Source: DATFVA01 sp963832355 (GTDB taxonomy: Bacteria > Bacteroidota > Ignavibacteria > Ignavibacteriales > Ignavibacteriaceae). From it: 64,000 bases of DNA. Below are positions 8,898 through 17,770 of the stretch, piece after piece. The notes beneath the pieces were generated by a model, which worked only from the letters and a program-made list of their open reading frames with translations, was not told the origin of the DNA and did not search any database. The stretch spans positions 124,001-188,000 of the forward strand of contig CAWHTX010000010.1 in assembly GCA_963832355.1 (NCBI GenBank). The letters run 5' to 3'. A program made the position numbers and the translations under genes. Every line of letters begins with the position of its first letter. Position 1 is the first letter of the stretch.

Positions 8898-10148
8898 ATG
8901 ACTGACCAGCTTATAATACTTATAATACTGGTTCTTATAAGTGCCTTTTTTTCGGGCTCCGAACTTGCGTTCGTTGTATCCAATAAGCTTAAGATTGAGA
9001 TCAGGGCAAGAAAGAAAAATCTGGCTGCAAAGGGAGTTTATGCCTTTATTAAAAATCCCCGGTACTTTTTCTCTACCATATTAATTGCCAATAATATAGT
9101 AAACATTGCTTTTGCTTCTCTTAGTGCACTTATCCTTTCTGCTGCTTTTAATCTGAGTGAATTCAGTATACTGATCATATCAACCCTTATCCTGCTCGTT
9201 TTCGGCGAACTGCTTCCTAAATATTTTGCCAGGGAACTGAGTGACCGTGTTGTTCTGTTGACATCGATCCCGATAAGAATCCTTTTTTATATTCTTTACC
9301 CGTTTGTAAGGATAACGGCATCGCTTTCTTCTTTCCTTACGCAATCTTCTAATATGAAAGCTGAAAATATAGACTTTCTTTTCAGTAAGGAGGATATTGA
9401 ATTTCTTGTTAAGGAGAGTCATGAAGCCGGGGTTGTAAACAAGAAGGAGAGTGCAATAATAAGCCGTGTTCTGGCACTGGGGGACCAGAAGGTATACGAA
9501 GCTATGCGTCCGAGAACCGAAATTGTTGGTGTTGATATTGATTCGACTATAGATGAAGCTATTTCAATTTTTATCGATTCGGGATATTCAAAAATACCGG
9601 TTTATGAGGAGAACCTTGACAACATCCGCGGTGTGATCTTTGCATATGATATATTCAAATCTCCTCAGAATCTGCAGAGCATCATACGGGAAATAATATT
9701 TGTTCCTGAAACAAAAAGAAGTTTTGAGATGCTTAATGAATTCCTAAATAAACAGGTATCTATAGCCATCGTTGTAGATGAGTTCGGAGGTACTGCAGGA
9801 CTTGTTACTATGGAGGATATAATAGAAGAGTTGTTCGGGGAAATCAAGGATGAATATGATGTTGAGGAAGATATCTGCCGAAAGATTGCGGCCGATACTT
9901 TCCTGATAAGCGGAAAAGTGGAAATAGATTATATAAATGAAAAGTATGATCTTAATGTACCGACAGGAGATTATGAAACTATAGGCGGATACATTACCAG
10001 TAAAATCGGCAGAATCCCGCTGCAGGGAGAGAGCGTTATTATAGATAATTTTAACTTTTTAATAGCCCGCTCAACAAATATCAGGATAGACCTGGTAAAA
10101 CTTACCATTATTCCGGCTGATGAGATTATTCCTGCCAAACCAATCTAG
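8898..10148 (+). CDS. CNNM/CorC-family (hemolysin C-like) membrane protein
   Basis: A 416-residue protein with the standard layout: a DUF21/CNNM transmembrane domain (about residues 1-185, with FFSGSELAF in helix 1 and the LLVFGELLPKYFAR segment), a CBS pair (about 205-325, VYEAMRPRTEIVGVD and KIPVYEENLDNIRG, then VDEFGGTAGLVTMEDIIEE) and a C-terminal CorC_HlyC domain (about 335-410, GDYETIGGYI). Family members are linked to Mg2+/Co2+ efflux or resistance; the older name hemolysin does not imply toxicity. It starts at ATG 78 bp after the prenyltransferase. Confidence 0.9.
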   Translation: MTDQLIILIILVLISAFFSGSELAFVVSNKLKIEIRARKKNLAAKGVYAFIKNPRYFFSTILIANNIVNIAFASLSALILSAAFNLSEFSILIISTLILLVFGELLPKYFARELSDRVVLLTSIPIRILFYILYPFVRITASLSSFLTQSSNMKAENIDFLFSKEDIEFLVKESHEAGVVNKKESAIISRVLALGDQKVYEAMRPRTEIVGVDIDSTIDEAISIFIDSGYSKIPVYEENLDNIRGVIFAYDIFKSPQNLQSIIREIIFVPETKRSFEMLNEFLNKQVSIAIVVDEFGGTAGLVTMEDIIEELFGEIKDEYDVEEDICRKIAADTFLISGKVEIDYINEKYDLNVPTGDYETIGGYITSKIGRIPLQGESVIIDNFNFLIARSTNIRIDLVKLTIIPADEIIPAKPI

Positions 10149-10168
10149 GAGATAAGTCAGATTTCCCG

Positions 10169-10176
10169 TAAATTTG
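10169..10176 (+). promoter_or_regulatory. Possible -7 promoter element (TAAATTTG)
   Basis: TAAATTTG fits TAnnTTTG in the 69-bp gap before tgt, about 42 bp upstream of its start. It could begin the tgt-yajC-ribBA transcript. No clear -33 element is seen, so this is a motif match only. Confidence 0.3.
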
Positions 10177-10217
10177 TATTGTTTGTGTAAGATATATAAG
10201 AACCGGTTGTAGAAAAT

Positions 10218-11369
10218 TTGATAAATTTTAAGATTTCAGGGAAAGATAAGAGCAGCAAGGCAAGGGCAGGTTCTTTTGAGACTGATCACGGGGTTGTTGA
10301 AACGCCGATTTTTATGCCTGTTGGGACACAGGGTACAGTTAAAGCTGTTAATCAGTCTTATCTTATAAACGATATAAAGGCACAGATTGTTCTTTCAAAT
10401 ACTTATCATCTTTATTTAAGGCCCGGAACGGAAATACTGGAGAAAGCCGGAGGACTGCATAAATTCATGAACTGGCAGGGTCCTGTACTGACCGACAGCG
10501 GCGGCTACCAGGTCTTTAGTCTTTCTGAACTGAGAAAACTGAAGAGCGACGGGGTAGAGTTTAGTTCGCACCTTGACGGATCGAAGCATTTTTTTACCCC
10601 GGAAAAGGTTATCGGTATTCAGCGAAGCATCGGTTCTGATATCATGATGGTGCTGGATGAATGTACCCCTTATCCCTGTGATTATGAATATGCTGTAAAG
10701 TCGACCGAATTAACAACACGCTGGGCACATTTAAATAAAGAAGCTTTTAATAAAACATCACCCTTGTACGGGCACAGGCAGTTCCTTTTCGGAATAATAC
10801 AGGGAAGTGTTTACAAGGATCTTAGAGAAAAGTCAGCAGCACAGATTACCTCAATAGACCTTGACGGCTATGCAATCGGCGGACTTGCGGTAGGTGAACC
10901 TATCGAAACGATGTATGAGCTTGTCGATTTTACAACTGACTTTATGCCTGAGAATAAACCAAGGTACCTTATGGGTGTAGGAAGACCGGAGAATATACTT
11001 GAGGCAATTGAAAGAGGTATCGATATGTTCGATTGTGTTATGCCTACAAGAAACGGAAGGAATGCAAGCCTGTTTACGTCTTCCGGCGTGCTGGCGATGC
11101 GTAATGCTCAGTATAAGGATGATTTTCGAACAATAGATGAGGAATGTGACTGCTATACCTGTCGTAATTATTCGCGTGCTTATTTACGGCACCTGTTTAC
11201 GGCCAGGGAAATTCTGGCGCTCGAGCTTTCAAGCATTCACAATCTTCACTTCTATCTTAATCTCGTTAAACAAGCCAGGAGGAAAATTTTGGATGGCAGC
11301 TTTTCCGAATGGAAAAATGAAATTGTTAAAAACATATCAATGAATAATAAATCGTTAATGGAGGAATAA
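10218..11369 (+). CDS. tgt: Queuine / preQ1 tRNA-guanine transglycosylase
   Basis: A 383-residue Tgt that exchanges guanine 34 for preQ1 in GUN-anticodon tRNAs, a step of queuosine synthesis. Visible are MPVGTQGTVKAV, LTDSGGYQVFSL, the FGIIQGSV and GLAVGEP binding loops, the nucleophile Asp272 in FDCVMPTRNGRNA, and a zinc site C310, C312, C315 (CDCYTC) with a later histidine (IHNLHFY). The start is TTG at 10218; a stop codon lies seven codons further up and no ATG or GTG lies between. yajC follows with essentially no gap, the common tgt-yajC arrangement. Confidence 0.96.
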   Translation: MINFKISGKDKSSKARAGSFETDHGVVETPIFMPVGTQGTVKAVNQSYLINDIKAQIVLSNTYHLYLRPGTEILEKAGGLHKFMNWQGPVLTDSGGYQVFSLSELRKLKSDGVEFSSHLDGSKHFFTPEKVIGIQRSIGSDIMMVLDECTPYPCDYEYAVKSTELTTRWAHLNKEAFNKTSPLYGHRQFLFGIIQGSVYKDLREKSAAQITSIDLDGYAIGGLAVGEPIETMYELVDFTTDFMPENKPRYLMGVGRPENILEAIERGIDMFDCVMPTRNGRNASLFTSSGVLAMRNAQYKDDFRTIDEECDCYTCRNYSRAYLRHLFTAREILALELSSIHNLHFYLNLVKQARRKILDGSFSEWKNEIVKNISMNNKSLMEE

Positions 11370-11370
11370 A

Positions 11371-11691
11371 TTGAACTATTTACTAGCAATGGCTCCACCT
11401 GCTGAAGGCGGAGGAGGCGGAGGATTTATAAGCACCATCATAATGTTCGGTGCGATTTTTCTGATCTTCTATTTCATGATCATCAGACCTCAGCAGAAGA
11501 AAGCCAAAGAAAGAGAAAAGTTATTATCGAATCTGCAGAAGGGCGATAAAATTGTAACAAGCGGCGGACTGCATGGCACTATCGCTGGTCTTGATGAAAA
11601 AACTGCCTTGATCCAGGTTTCTGATAATGTGAAATTAAAATTCGAAAGATCTGCAATTACTACTGTTGTAGCTTCAAAGGATTTACAGTAG
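11371..11691 (+). CDS. yajC: Preprotein translocase subunit YajC
   Basis: A 106-residue protein with one transmembrane helix (about residues 19-38, ISTIIMFGAIFLIFYFMIIR) followed directly by RPQQKKAKEREK and a small cytoplasmic domain with VTSGGLHGTIAGLDE. YajC associates with SecDF and the SecYEG channel. The N terminus has an unusual Pro/Gly stretch (PPAEGGGGGG). The TTG start has a strong site, TGGAGGAATAAA, just before it. Downstream comes ribBA instead of the secD-secF pair that often follows yajC. Confidence 0.95.
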   Translation: MNYLLAMAPPAEGGGGGGFISTIIMFGAIFLIFYFMIIRPQQKKAKEREKLLSNLQKGDKIVTSGGLHGTIAGLDEKTALIQVSDNVKLKFERSAITTVVASKDLQ

Positions 11692-11729
11692 CAGACAGAT
11701 TATTTTAGCCAAATCAGTTAGGGTGCAAA

Positions 11730-12956
11730 ATGGAAAAAAATATATTTTGCTCTGCAGAAGAAGCAATAAATGAAATAAAAGATGGTAAAGTTATCATTGT
11801 AGTTGATGACGAAGATCGTGAAAATGAAGGCGACTTTGTGTGCGCCGCTGAATATATAACTCCCGACATAGTTAACTTTATGGTTACACATGGCAGGGGG
11901 ATGCTTTGTACCGCATTAAGCGGAAAGAGGCTGGATGAGCTTGGACTTCCGCTGATGGTGGAATCTAACTCTGCTCTTCATGGTACACAATTTACTGTAA
12001 CTGTTGACGCAATAGAAGGAACTACAACCGGTATATCGGCAGCCGATAGAGCACTTACTATTAAAAAGCTGATCGACCGGAATTCTACTTCAAATGACTT
12101 TGCCCGGCCGGGACATATATTCCCTTTAAGAGCATATGATGAAGGTGTGCTTAGAAGAGCCGGCCATACCGAAGCCGCAGTTGATCTTTGCAAACTGGCA
12201 AGTCTTAAGCCAGCCGGTGTCCTTTGCGAAATTCTTAAAGAAAATGGCGAAATGGCAAGGGTTCCCGATCTTGCTGAAATATCTGAGAAGTTCAACCTGA
12301 AGATCTGTACGGTTCAGGACATTATAAAGCTTCGCTTAACCAGGGAGAAGCTGATTAATAAAATAACTGAAATCAATTTTCCCACGGAACATGGCCATTT
12401 CAGACTTCATCTTTATGAAAGTCTTTTAGACGGTAAAAAACAGGTTGCTCTTGTGAAGGGAAATATCAGGGAAGATGAACCGGTACTGGTGAGGATGCAT
12501 TCTGAATGCCTTACAGGCGATGTTTTTCACTCTTCAAGATGCGATTGTCACGATCAGCTGAATGCTTCTCTTGATATGATTGAGGAAGAAGGCACTGGTG
12601 TGCTTGTTTATATGCGCCAGGAGGGGAGAGGTATCGGATTACGGAATAAGATACTTGCCTACCAGCTTCAGGATGAAGGTAAAGATACAGTTGAAGCGAA
12701 TGAGGCTTTGGGTTTTAAGGCTGATTTACGTGACTATGGTATCGGTGCACAGATCCTGCTTGATCTGGGAGTAAGGAAAATAAGACTGCTTACAAATAAC
12801 CCGAAGAAGGTTGTAGGTCTTAAGGGTTACGGTCTTGAAATTTCTGAACGGCTGCCCATTGAAATTACTCCTAATGAGAATAATGAGCGTTATCTTAAAA
12901 CTAAAAGAGATAAGCTCGGTCATATTATTCTCCAGGAAATCGCCGAAGAACACTGA
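11730..12956 (+). CDS. ribBA: Bifunctional DHBP synthase / GTP cyclohydrolase II
   Basis: A 408-residue fusion making both starting precursors of riboflavin. The N-terminal half (about 1-205) is 3,4-dihydroxy-2-butanone-4-phosphate synthase, with DDEDRENEGDF, HGRGMLC and RRAGHTEAAVDL. The C-terminal half is GTP cyclohydrolase II, with RMHSECLTGD, zinc cysteines C260, C271 and C273 (SRCDCHDQL), QEGRGIGL and the NEALGF region. Both catalytic sets look intact. It follows yajC by 38 bp, too short for an FMN riboswitch, and ends at a clear intrinsic terminator. Confidence 0.97.
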   Translation: MEKNIFCSAEEAINEIKDGKVIIVVDDEDRENEGDFVCAAEYITPDIVNFMVTHGRGMLCTALSGKRLDELGLPLMVESNSALHGTQFTVTVDAIEGTTTGISAADRALTIKKLIDRNSTSNDFARPGHIFPLRAYDEGVLRRAGHTEAAVDLCKLASLKPAGVLCEILKENGEMARVPDLAEISEKFNLKICTVQDIIKLRLTREKLINKITEINFPTEHGHFRLHLYESLLDGKKQVALVKGNIREDEPVLVRMHSECLTGDVFHSSRCDCHDQLNASLDMIEEEGTGVLVYMRQEGRGIGLRNKILAYQLQDEGKDTVEANEALGFKADLRDYGIGAQILLDLGVRKIRLLTNNPKKVVGLKGYGLEISERLPIEITPNENNERYLKTKRDKLGHIILQEIAEEH

Positions 12957-12969
12957 TAATTCTTATAAT

Positions 12970-12993
12970 GCCCCGCTGAGTCGGGGCTTTTTT
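12970..12993 (+). terminator. Intrinsic terminator after ribBA
   Basis: GCCCCG (12970-12975), a six-base loop, CGGGGC (12982-12987) and then six T residues. It is 13 bp past the ribBA stop and probably ends the tgt-yajC-ribBA transcript. Confidence 0.88.
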
Positions 12994-13315
12994 ATATATT
13001 TGAGTCTGACAATTTGTCGGTTTGATCAACTATTCACTAGCTTAAAACTGTGATTTTTCGAAGCTTAGCAGGGTTCCTTAACCGGATTTAAGATATATCA
13101 AAGGAAGCCCGGATTTTTCCCTGTGACTATTTTAATCAAACCCAGAAACATCCCACAAACGTCTCTCATACGTTCCACAAACGTCTCACAAACGTTCTTA
13201 ATACCAGTCTTCCACCATTGAAACAGCCAAACAGTCAATCCTCTAATTCTCTTTTTCGTCTCGCAAATCCCGCCCATTTTTATTAATTTAACCTTTAACA
13301 TCAGGGAATAAAGTT
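12994..13315. other. Non-coding gap before the NfeD gene
   Basis: About 320 bp with no convincing gene. It holds an 11-bp-period repeat array (13142-13196), a CCGGATTT direct pair near 13083 and 13109, and the AGGGA ribosome-binding site of the next gene. A minus-strand open frame at 13098-13301 crosses the repeats and has no family resemblance. Confidence 0.6.
13142..13196. repeat. Five-unit tandem array with an 11-bp period
   Basis: Five consecutive 11-mers start at 13142, 13153, 13164, 13175 and 13186: CCAGAAACATC, CCACAAACGTC, TCTCATACGTT, CCACAAACGTC, TCACAAACGTT. The second and fourth are identical. The consensus is YCACAAACGTY. The array lies about 120 bp before the NfeD start. Confidence 0.75.
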
Positions 13316-14647
13316 GTGAAATACAATTTAGCTGTCATATTACTTTTTATTGTGGGCCTCGCTGCTTCGGCCTATCCCCAAAAGGTTTATTATGGGAATA
13401 TTGATGGAGAAATAGACCTGGGAATGGCTCCGTATGTAAAACGTGTTATTAATGAGGCTGAAAGGAATGGCGCTGACGCTATCATCTTTCGCATCAACAC
13501 CTTCGGGGGAAGGCTGGATGCCGCAACACAAATTAAAGATGCGATAATCGGGACGAAAATCTTAACTATCGCTTTCATAAATAACCGTGCAATTTCAGCA
13601 GGATCCCTGATTTCACTTTCCTGTAATAAGATCGCTATGGTGCCGGGGAGTTCCATCGGTGCTTCAACTGTAGTAGACCAGGCAGGCCAGAAACAGAGTG
13701 AAAAATATCAGTCGTATATGCGCTCCGAAATGAGGGCAACAGCTGAGAGGAACGGCAGGAGAACTGACATCGCCCAGGGAATGGTTGACGAGAGAATAGT
13801 TATTCCCGGGTTAGTTGACAGCACGCAGCTTGTTACCCTCACTACTGATGAAGCATTGAAATACGGCATTGCTGATGTCCAGGTTAACAACCTGAAAGAC
13901 GTGCTCAAAGCTTTTGATCTTCAGGGTGCGGAGATCGTCAGGGTTAATGAGAACTGGGCAGAAGAAGTTGTTAAGTTCCTTAATAATGCAATCGTTTCTT
14001 CAATACTGATCATGATCGGCTTCTTTGGCTTGATTGCCGAAGTTAAAACTCCGGGATGGGGAGTACCCGGAACGATAGGACTGATTGCCCTTGCGTTATT
14101 CTTCGGTTCATCGTATATACTGGACCTTGCCTCGATAATGGACATACTTTTGTTCGTACTCGGACTTGTCCTGCTGGCACTTGAGATCTTTGTTATACCC
14201 GGATTCGGTATTGCAGGTATTGCCGGGATCATCCTGATCTTCGCTTCATTATTCCTGTCACTTACACCAAACGGACCGTTCTTCGATTTTGAGACTATCT
14301 CGATTGCAATTATCCAGCTGACCGGGGCAATAGTTGCCGCACTGGTACTTGTTTTAATTCTGGCGAAGCTTCTGCCTAAAAGTACCCGGTTTAACAGGCT
14401 GATTCTTGCGGATGAAGAGCGTGCGGAGCAGGGCTTTGTTTCATATCCTTCGGAAAAAGCACTGGTGGGCCAGGAGGGTGTTGCCCTTACAACATTAAGA
14501 CCTGCGGGTACCGCTGAGTTTAATGGTAAACGGTATGATGTGGTAGCCGACTGGGAGTACATAGAGCAGGGAAGTAAAATTGTAGTGCTGCGTGTTGAAG
14601 GCGTTAAAGTTGTCGTGAAAAAAGTAAAAGAAACAGTCGCCGACTGA
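13316..14647 (+). CDS. NfeD-family membrane-bound serine protease (ClpP class)
   Basis: A 443-residue long-form NfeD/STOPP protein. A signal peptide (about residues 1-21) leads into a ClpP-like protease domain with the expected Ser-Lys dyad: Ser94 in RAISAGSLI and Lys130 in SEKYQSYM. Four to five membrane helices follow (about 225-345, including IVSSILIMIGFFGLIAEVKTP), then a C-terminal OB-fold NfeD domain (about 375-440, LVGQEGVALTTLRPAG). Family members cleave hydrophobic segments of stomatin-like partners and are tied to membrane quality control. No stomatin gene is adjacent here. The start is GTG with an AGGGA site upstream. Confidence 0.9.
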   Translation: MKYNLAVILLFIVGLAASAYPQKVYYGNIDGEIDLGMAPYVKRVINEAERNGADAIIFRINTFGGRLDAATQIKDAIIGTKILTIAFINNRAISAGSLISLSCNKIAMVPGSSIGASTVVDQAGQKQSEKYQSYMRSEMRATAERNGRRTDIAQGMVDERIVIPGLVDSTQLVTLTTDEALKYGIADVQVNNLKDVLKAFDLQGAEIVRVNENWAEEVVKFLNNAIVSSILIMIGFFGLIAEVKTPGWGVPGTIGLIALALFFGSSYILDLASIMDILLFVLGLVLLALEIFVIPGFGIAGIAGIILIFASLFLSLTPNGPFFDFETISIAIIQLTGAIVAALVLVLILAKLLPKSTRFNRLILADEERAEQGFVSYPSEKALVGQEGVALTTLRPAGTAEFNGKRYDVVADWEYIEQGSKIVVLRVEGVKVVVKKVKETVAD

Positions 14648-14845
14648 GAATTAAAATATTGCACCCATAGTCTTACATTCAATAAGCCGCAACTCATAGA
14701 TAGATGGACAACTACGGGAATTCTGCAATCAATTTCATCACACAATTTTACCTTTTGTCATTAATCTATTTAAATTAGTTGTTAATCAGCATCTATTTGC
14801 TTAGACTTGCCTGTCAAAAAATTCCAAAAACTTTAGGAGATCTAT

Positions 14846-16303
14846 ATGAAAGTACTTTTGTACAGGGTGTTCTTTGTGCTTATTGCGGCCGGTACTGCAT
14901 TCTCTCAGACTATTCTGTGGAATCATACTTACGGAGGCGATGCATATGATGAGGCTAATTCGGTTCAGATGACAACAGACGACGGGTTTATTGCAGCAGG
15001 TTATACACAGTCGTTCGGATTGGGAAGATTCGGTAATGCTTATATGATAAAAACAAATGCTGACGGCGATACAATATGGACAAGGATGTTCGGCGGCGAG
15101 GGTATTGATGTTTTTGCGGATCTTATAACGACTCCCGACAGCGGATATATTGCAGTTGGACTGACCGATACGCCTAATGACTTTGAAAATATATACGTAG
15201 TTAAAGTTGATAATGATGGGAACACAGTGTTTGAAAGAAACTTCGGCGGTTCTCAGAAGGATGTCGGACTTTCGATAGCATCGGCAGGTGACGGAGGATT
15301 TGTTATTACTGGTGGAACAAGATCTGTTTCTGTCGGAGAAGAGGATCTGTTTTTATTTAAAATTGATGCATCCGGTGACTCTCTTTGGTTCAAGACCTAC
15401 GGTACAGTAGGAAATGATCCGGGCTATGGAATAAGTCCGACTGATGACGGAGGATTTATAGTTTCCGGTTTATATAACTGGTCGGATGCCTGGCTGTTGA
15501 AAGCTGATGCAAATGGTGATACTCTGTGGACAAAAACTTTCGGCGGTGCCGACTATGATGAAGCAAATTGTCCGATTCAGACCACAGACCATGGATATAT
15601 TTTCTGCGGAAGTACGGCTTCTATGGGTGCCGGAGATCTTGATGCCTATGTGGTGAAGACCGATTCTCTTGGTAATTTAACCTGGGAAAAGACCTACGGG
15701 GGAAGCGGTTATGATGAAGGAAGAAGAATAGCAGCCAAACCGGGGGGTGGTTATATGATTCTTGCCAATACAGACTCTCAGATTCCAGCGGAATTCAACT
15801 ATTATCTCGTATCTGCAGACGAAAACGGTGATACCTTGTGGACAAAAACAATAGGTAAAAGCGGCGGAGAAGACAGGGCTTATGATCTTCTCAACATTTC
15901 CCAGACAGCGTATATAATAGCCGGTTCGACCTTTGATAACGTTAATTTTGGTGAAGCTACATTAACTGTTGTGAATGATGATTCGGCTCCGACAGGAATT
16001 GAAGAGGATAATAATATTGTAGGATATCGTCTTGATAATGCGTATCCAAATCCGTTTAATCCTTCGGCAACAATTGAATATTCTATCGGAATTTCTCCTG
16101 CGGGAAATTCAGGCAGTCAGCTGACCACATTGAAGGTATATAATATCCTCGGGAAAGAAGTGGCTGTGCTTGTTAATTCTGAAAAGGCCCCGGGACAATA
16201 TAAAGTTAAATTTAATGCAGCAGGATTGGCTTCGGGTCTTTATTTCTACAGACTCCAGTCAGGCAGCTTTGTTCAGACCAAAAAATTTATTCTGCTTAAA
16301 TAG
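14846..16303 (+). CDS. Secreted seven-repeat protein with T9SS type A sorting domain
   Basis: A 485-residue exported protein. The signal peptide ends about residue 21 (AGTAFSQ). Seven repeats of roughly 50 residues follow, each built as YGG-x-YDEA then TxDGGFI-AG and DGDTLWTK; seven copies suggest a single seven-bladed beta-propeller. A linker leads to a type A sorting domain (about 395-485) with AYPNPFNPSATIEY and the end KKFILLK. The T9SS would carry it across the outer membrane and release or anchor it. The ribosome-binding site is TTTAGGAGAT. The propeller's ligand is unknown, and no T9SS machinery is encoded in this window. Confidence 0.87.
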   Translation: MKVLLYRVFFVLIAAGTAFSQTILWNHTYGGDAYDEANSVQMTTDDGFIAAGYTQSFGLGRFGNAYMIKTNADGDTIWTRMFGGEGIDVFADLITTPDSGYIAVGLTDTPNDFENIYVVKVDNDGNTVFERNFGGSQKDVGLSIASAGDGGFVITGGTRSVSVGEEDLFLFKIDASGDSLWFKTYGTVGNDPGYGISPTDDGGFIVSGLYNWSDAWLLKADANGDTLWTKTFGGADYDEANCPIQTTDHGYIFCGSTASMGAGDLDAYVVKTDSLGNLTWEKTYGGSGYDEGRRIAAKPGGGYMILANTDSQIPAEFNYYLVSADENGDTLWTKTIGKSGGEDRAYDLLNISQTAYIIAGSTFDNVNFGEATLTVVNDDSAPTGIEEDNNIVGYRLDNAYPNPFNPSATIEYSIGISPAGNSGSQLTTLKVYNILGKEVAVLVNSEKAPGQYKVKFNAAGLASGLYFYRLQSGSFVQTKKFILLK

Positions 16304-16357
16304 AAAAGATTTTTCCTGGAAATATTTGATTCGGTGATAAGATTTCGGTTCGGAGTA

Positions 16358-17116
16358 TTAAAATGTCCTTGTTAGATGACTGAGTATCACAGCGGAAGCC
16401 GAAGCTACATTAAGTGATTCGGCTTCCCCTTTTTTAGGGATAGAGATAAAATAGTCGGCAAGTTCCCGGATAACGTTGGATGGACCGTGCGCTTCATTTG
16501 AAAATATGACAATACTTTTCCCGGACAGATTGAAATCGAATAAATCCTCTCCGCTCAGATCTGAACTGACGATACTGTAGCCTTTCGCTTTAAGCTCTTC
16601 AAGATCATTTATGTTGACATCCTCGTAAATATTCAAATGGAAAACTGAACCCATACTTGAGCGAACAACCTTCGGATTATACAACTCAACAGATCCTTCA
16701 CTAAGCATAACATCTTTAATTCCGAACCAGTCGCAGTTCCTTAAAATTGTTCCGGTGTTGCCGGGATCAGAAATATTATCGAGATAGACTACAAGGGTAT
16801 TCTTGATTTGTGAAAGTCTGGACCTGGTCTCTTTGAAAGGAAAGACCGCAAGAACCTGCTGGGGAGTTTTTGTATCGGTCAGCTTATTTAATTCAGGAGC
16901 TTTTATTTTTTCAACCCGGAAGTCAGCCAGGGATCTAAAAAAATCCTCCTGCTCCTCATAAAAAGAATTGGTTGTAAATATTATTTCAGGAAGGAATCCG
17001 CTTTCTATACCTTCTCTGACCAGTTTATCTCCCTCAACAATAAACTTCCTTTCCTGCTGACGGTATTTCTTCTGGAGCAGGGAGGAGTAGTACTTAATTT
17101 CTTTGCTGGTTATCAT
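16358..17116 (-). CDS. TrmH-family (SpoU) RNA 2'-O-methyltransferase
   Basis: A 252-residue SPOUT methyltransferase that uses SAM to methylate a ribose 2'-OH in RNA. The N-terminal substrate-binding part begins with KYRQQERKFIVEGDKLV. The trefoil-knot motifs are DNISDPGNTGTILRNCDWFG, IVIFSNEAHGPS and IPKKGEAESLNVASASAVIL. Its ATG overlaps the stop of the DUF971 gene as ATGA, so the two are one operon. It converges on the T9SS gene upstream, with a 54-bp gap that holds no obvious terminator. The target nucleotide (rRNA or tRNA) cannot be told from the sequence. Confidence 0.9.
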   Translation of the reverse strand: MITSKEIKYYSSLLQKKYRQQERKFIVEGDKLVREGIESGFLPEIIFTTNSFYEEQEDFFRSLADFRVEKIKAPELNKLTDTKTPQQVLAVFPFKETRSRLSQIKNTLVVYLDNISDPGNTGTILRNCDWFGIKDVMLSEGSVELYNPKVVRSSMGSVFHLNIYEDVNINDLEELKAKGYSIVSSDLSGEDLFDFNLSGKSIVIFSNEAHGPSNVIRELADYFISIPKKGEAESLNVASASAVILSHLTRTF

Positions 17117-17451
17117 ATAAGGCTGTCGTAGTTCTGGCTTCTGCCGCTGCTCTCATCCTCTGCAAGCTGTTTCAGGTTAGCCCAGGTATAAATCCCGGTA
17201 TTATGTCCGTCCTTCCAGGAAATCTGTATGGCATAACCGCCGACAGGTTTAATATCGGCTACCTTATACATATCAGGGTGGGTTGCTTTCTTTGCAGGAC
17301 GATAGGTTTTCATCAAAACAGTTTCACCTTTGCAGGATGCGCAGGGACATTCATCACGAAGATATTTCAATCCTATTTCGCTTTCAGTATTATCGTTCCA
17401 CTTTATATATAGTTTGCTCTTATCTTTGATCTTTATCTGTTTGGGGGACAT
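17113..17451 (-). CDS. DUF971 domain protein
   Basis: A 112-residue protein of the DUF971 family (related to the N-terminal domain of gamma-butyrobetaine hydroxylase). It shows LYIKWNDNTESEIGLKYLRD, a CPCASCKGE cysteine cluster that may hold a metal, and the conserved YAIQISWKDGHNTGIYTW block. DUF971 proteins have been proposed to work in iron-sulfur or cofactor handling, but no reaction can be assigned. It is translationally coupled to the TrmH-type methyltransferase (ATGA overlap) and is the first gene of that pair. Confidence 0.85.
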   Translation of the reverse strand: MSPKQIKIKDKSKLYIKWNDNTESEIGLKYLRDECPCASCKGETVLMKTYRPAKKATHPDMYKVADIKPVGGYAIQISWKDGHNTGIYTWANLKQLAEDESSGRSQNYDSLI

Positions 17452-17770
17452 TAGCTTTCCTTTACGCGATTAATAATTCATTTCACAGAGATAAGAAAAA
17501 ATAAATGATTCAGGGGTATATTTCCAGCCCGAATTGTATTTCTGCAGATTATAAGATGCAGCTTAGCCCTGCCGATGTGAGAGGAAATAAAAATGGTTCT
17601 ACGAAGAAAGATTTTTGATATTAATACTTTTTAATGTTTAATTTAATGCATGGGAAAATTATGACTTAAAAATAGCGGCTGCAGGTGACAATCTATTTTT
17701 TACTGAGGGGATTGTTAATGTATCTACTCTTAAATTAATTTTATATCAGCTTCAAACAGGAGGAGAAATC
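17452..17770. other. Non-coding gap between divergent genes
   Basis: About 320 bp of AT-rich sequence between the minus-strand DUF971 gene and the plus-strand VCBS gene; both promoters should be here. A small CTGCA/TGCAG hairpin lies near 17544. Only very short open frames are present. The right end has the strong AGGAGGAGA site. Confidence 0.55.

Noticed and set aside
9181..9420. Long antisense open frames inside housekeeping genes (here the CNNM gene; also in mutL, RND pump and NfeD genes)
   Set aside because: They are shadows of conserved coding sequence on the other strand, with no ribosome-binding sites and no plausible protein families.
11692..11729. FMN riboswitch before ribBA
   Set aside because: The gap is only 38 bp, far shorter than an FMN aptamer, and no aptamer core is visible.
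13142..13196. CRISPR-like array
   Set aside because: Units are 11 bp with no spacers. CRISPR repeats are longer and separated by unique spacers.
13098..13301. 67-residue minus-strand open frame before the NfeD gene
   Set aside because: It runs through the 11-bp repeats, its peptide simply mirrors the repeat, and it has no family resemblance or ribosome-binding site.
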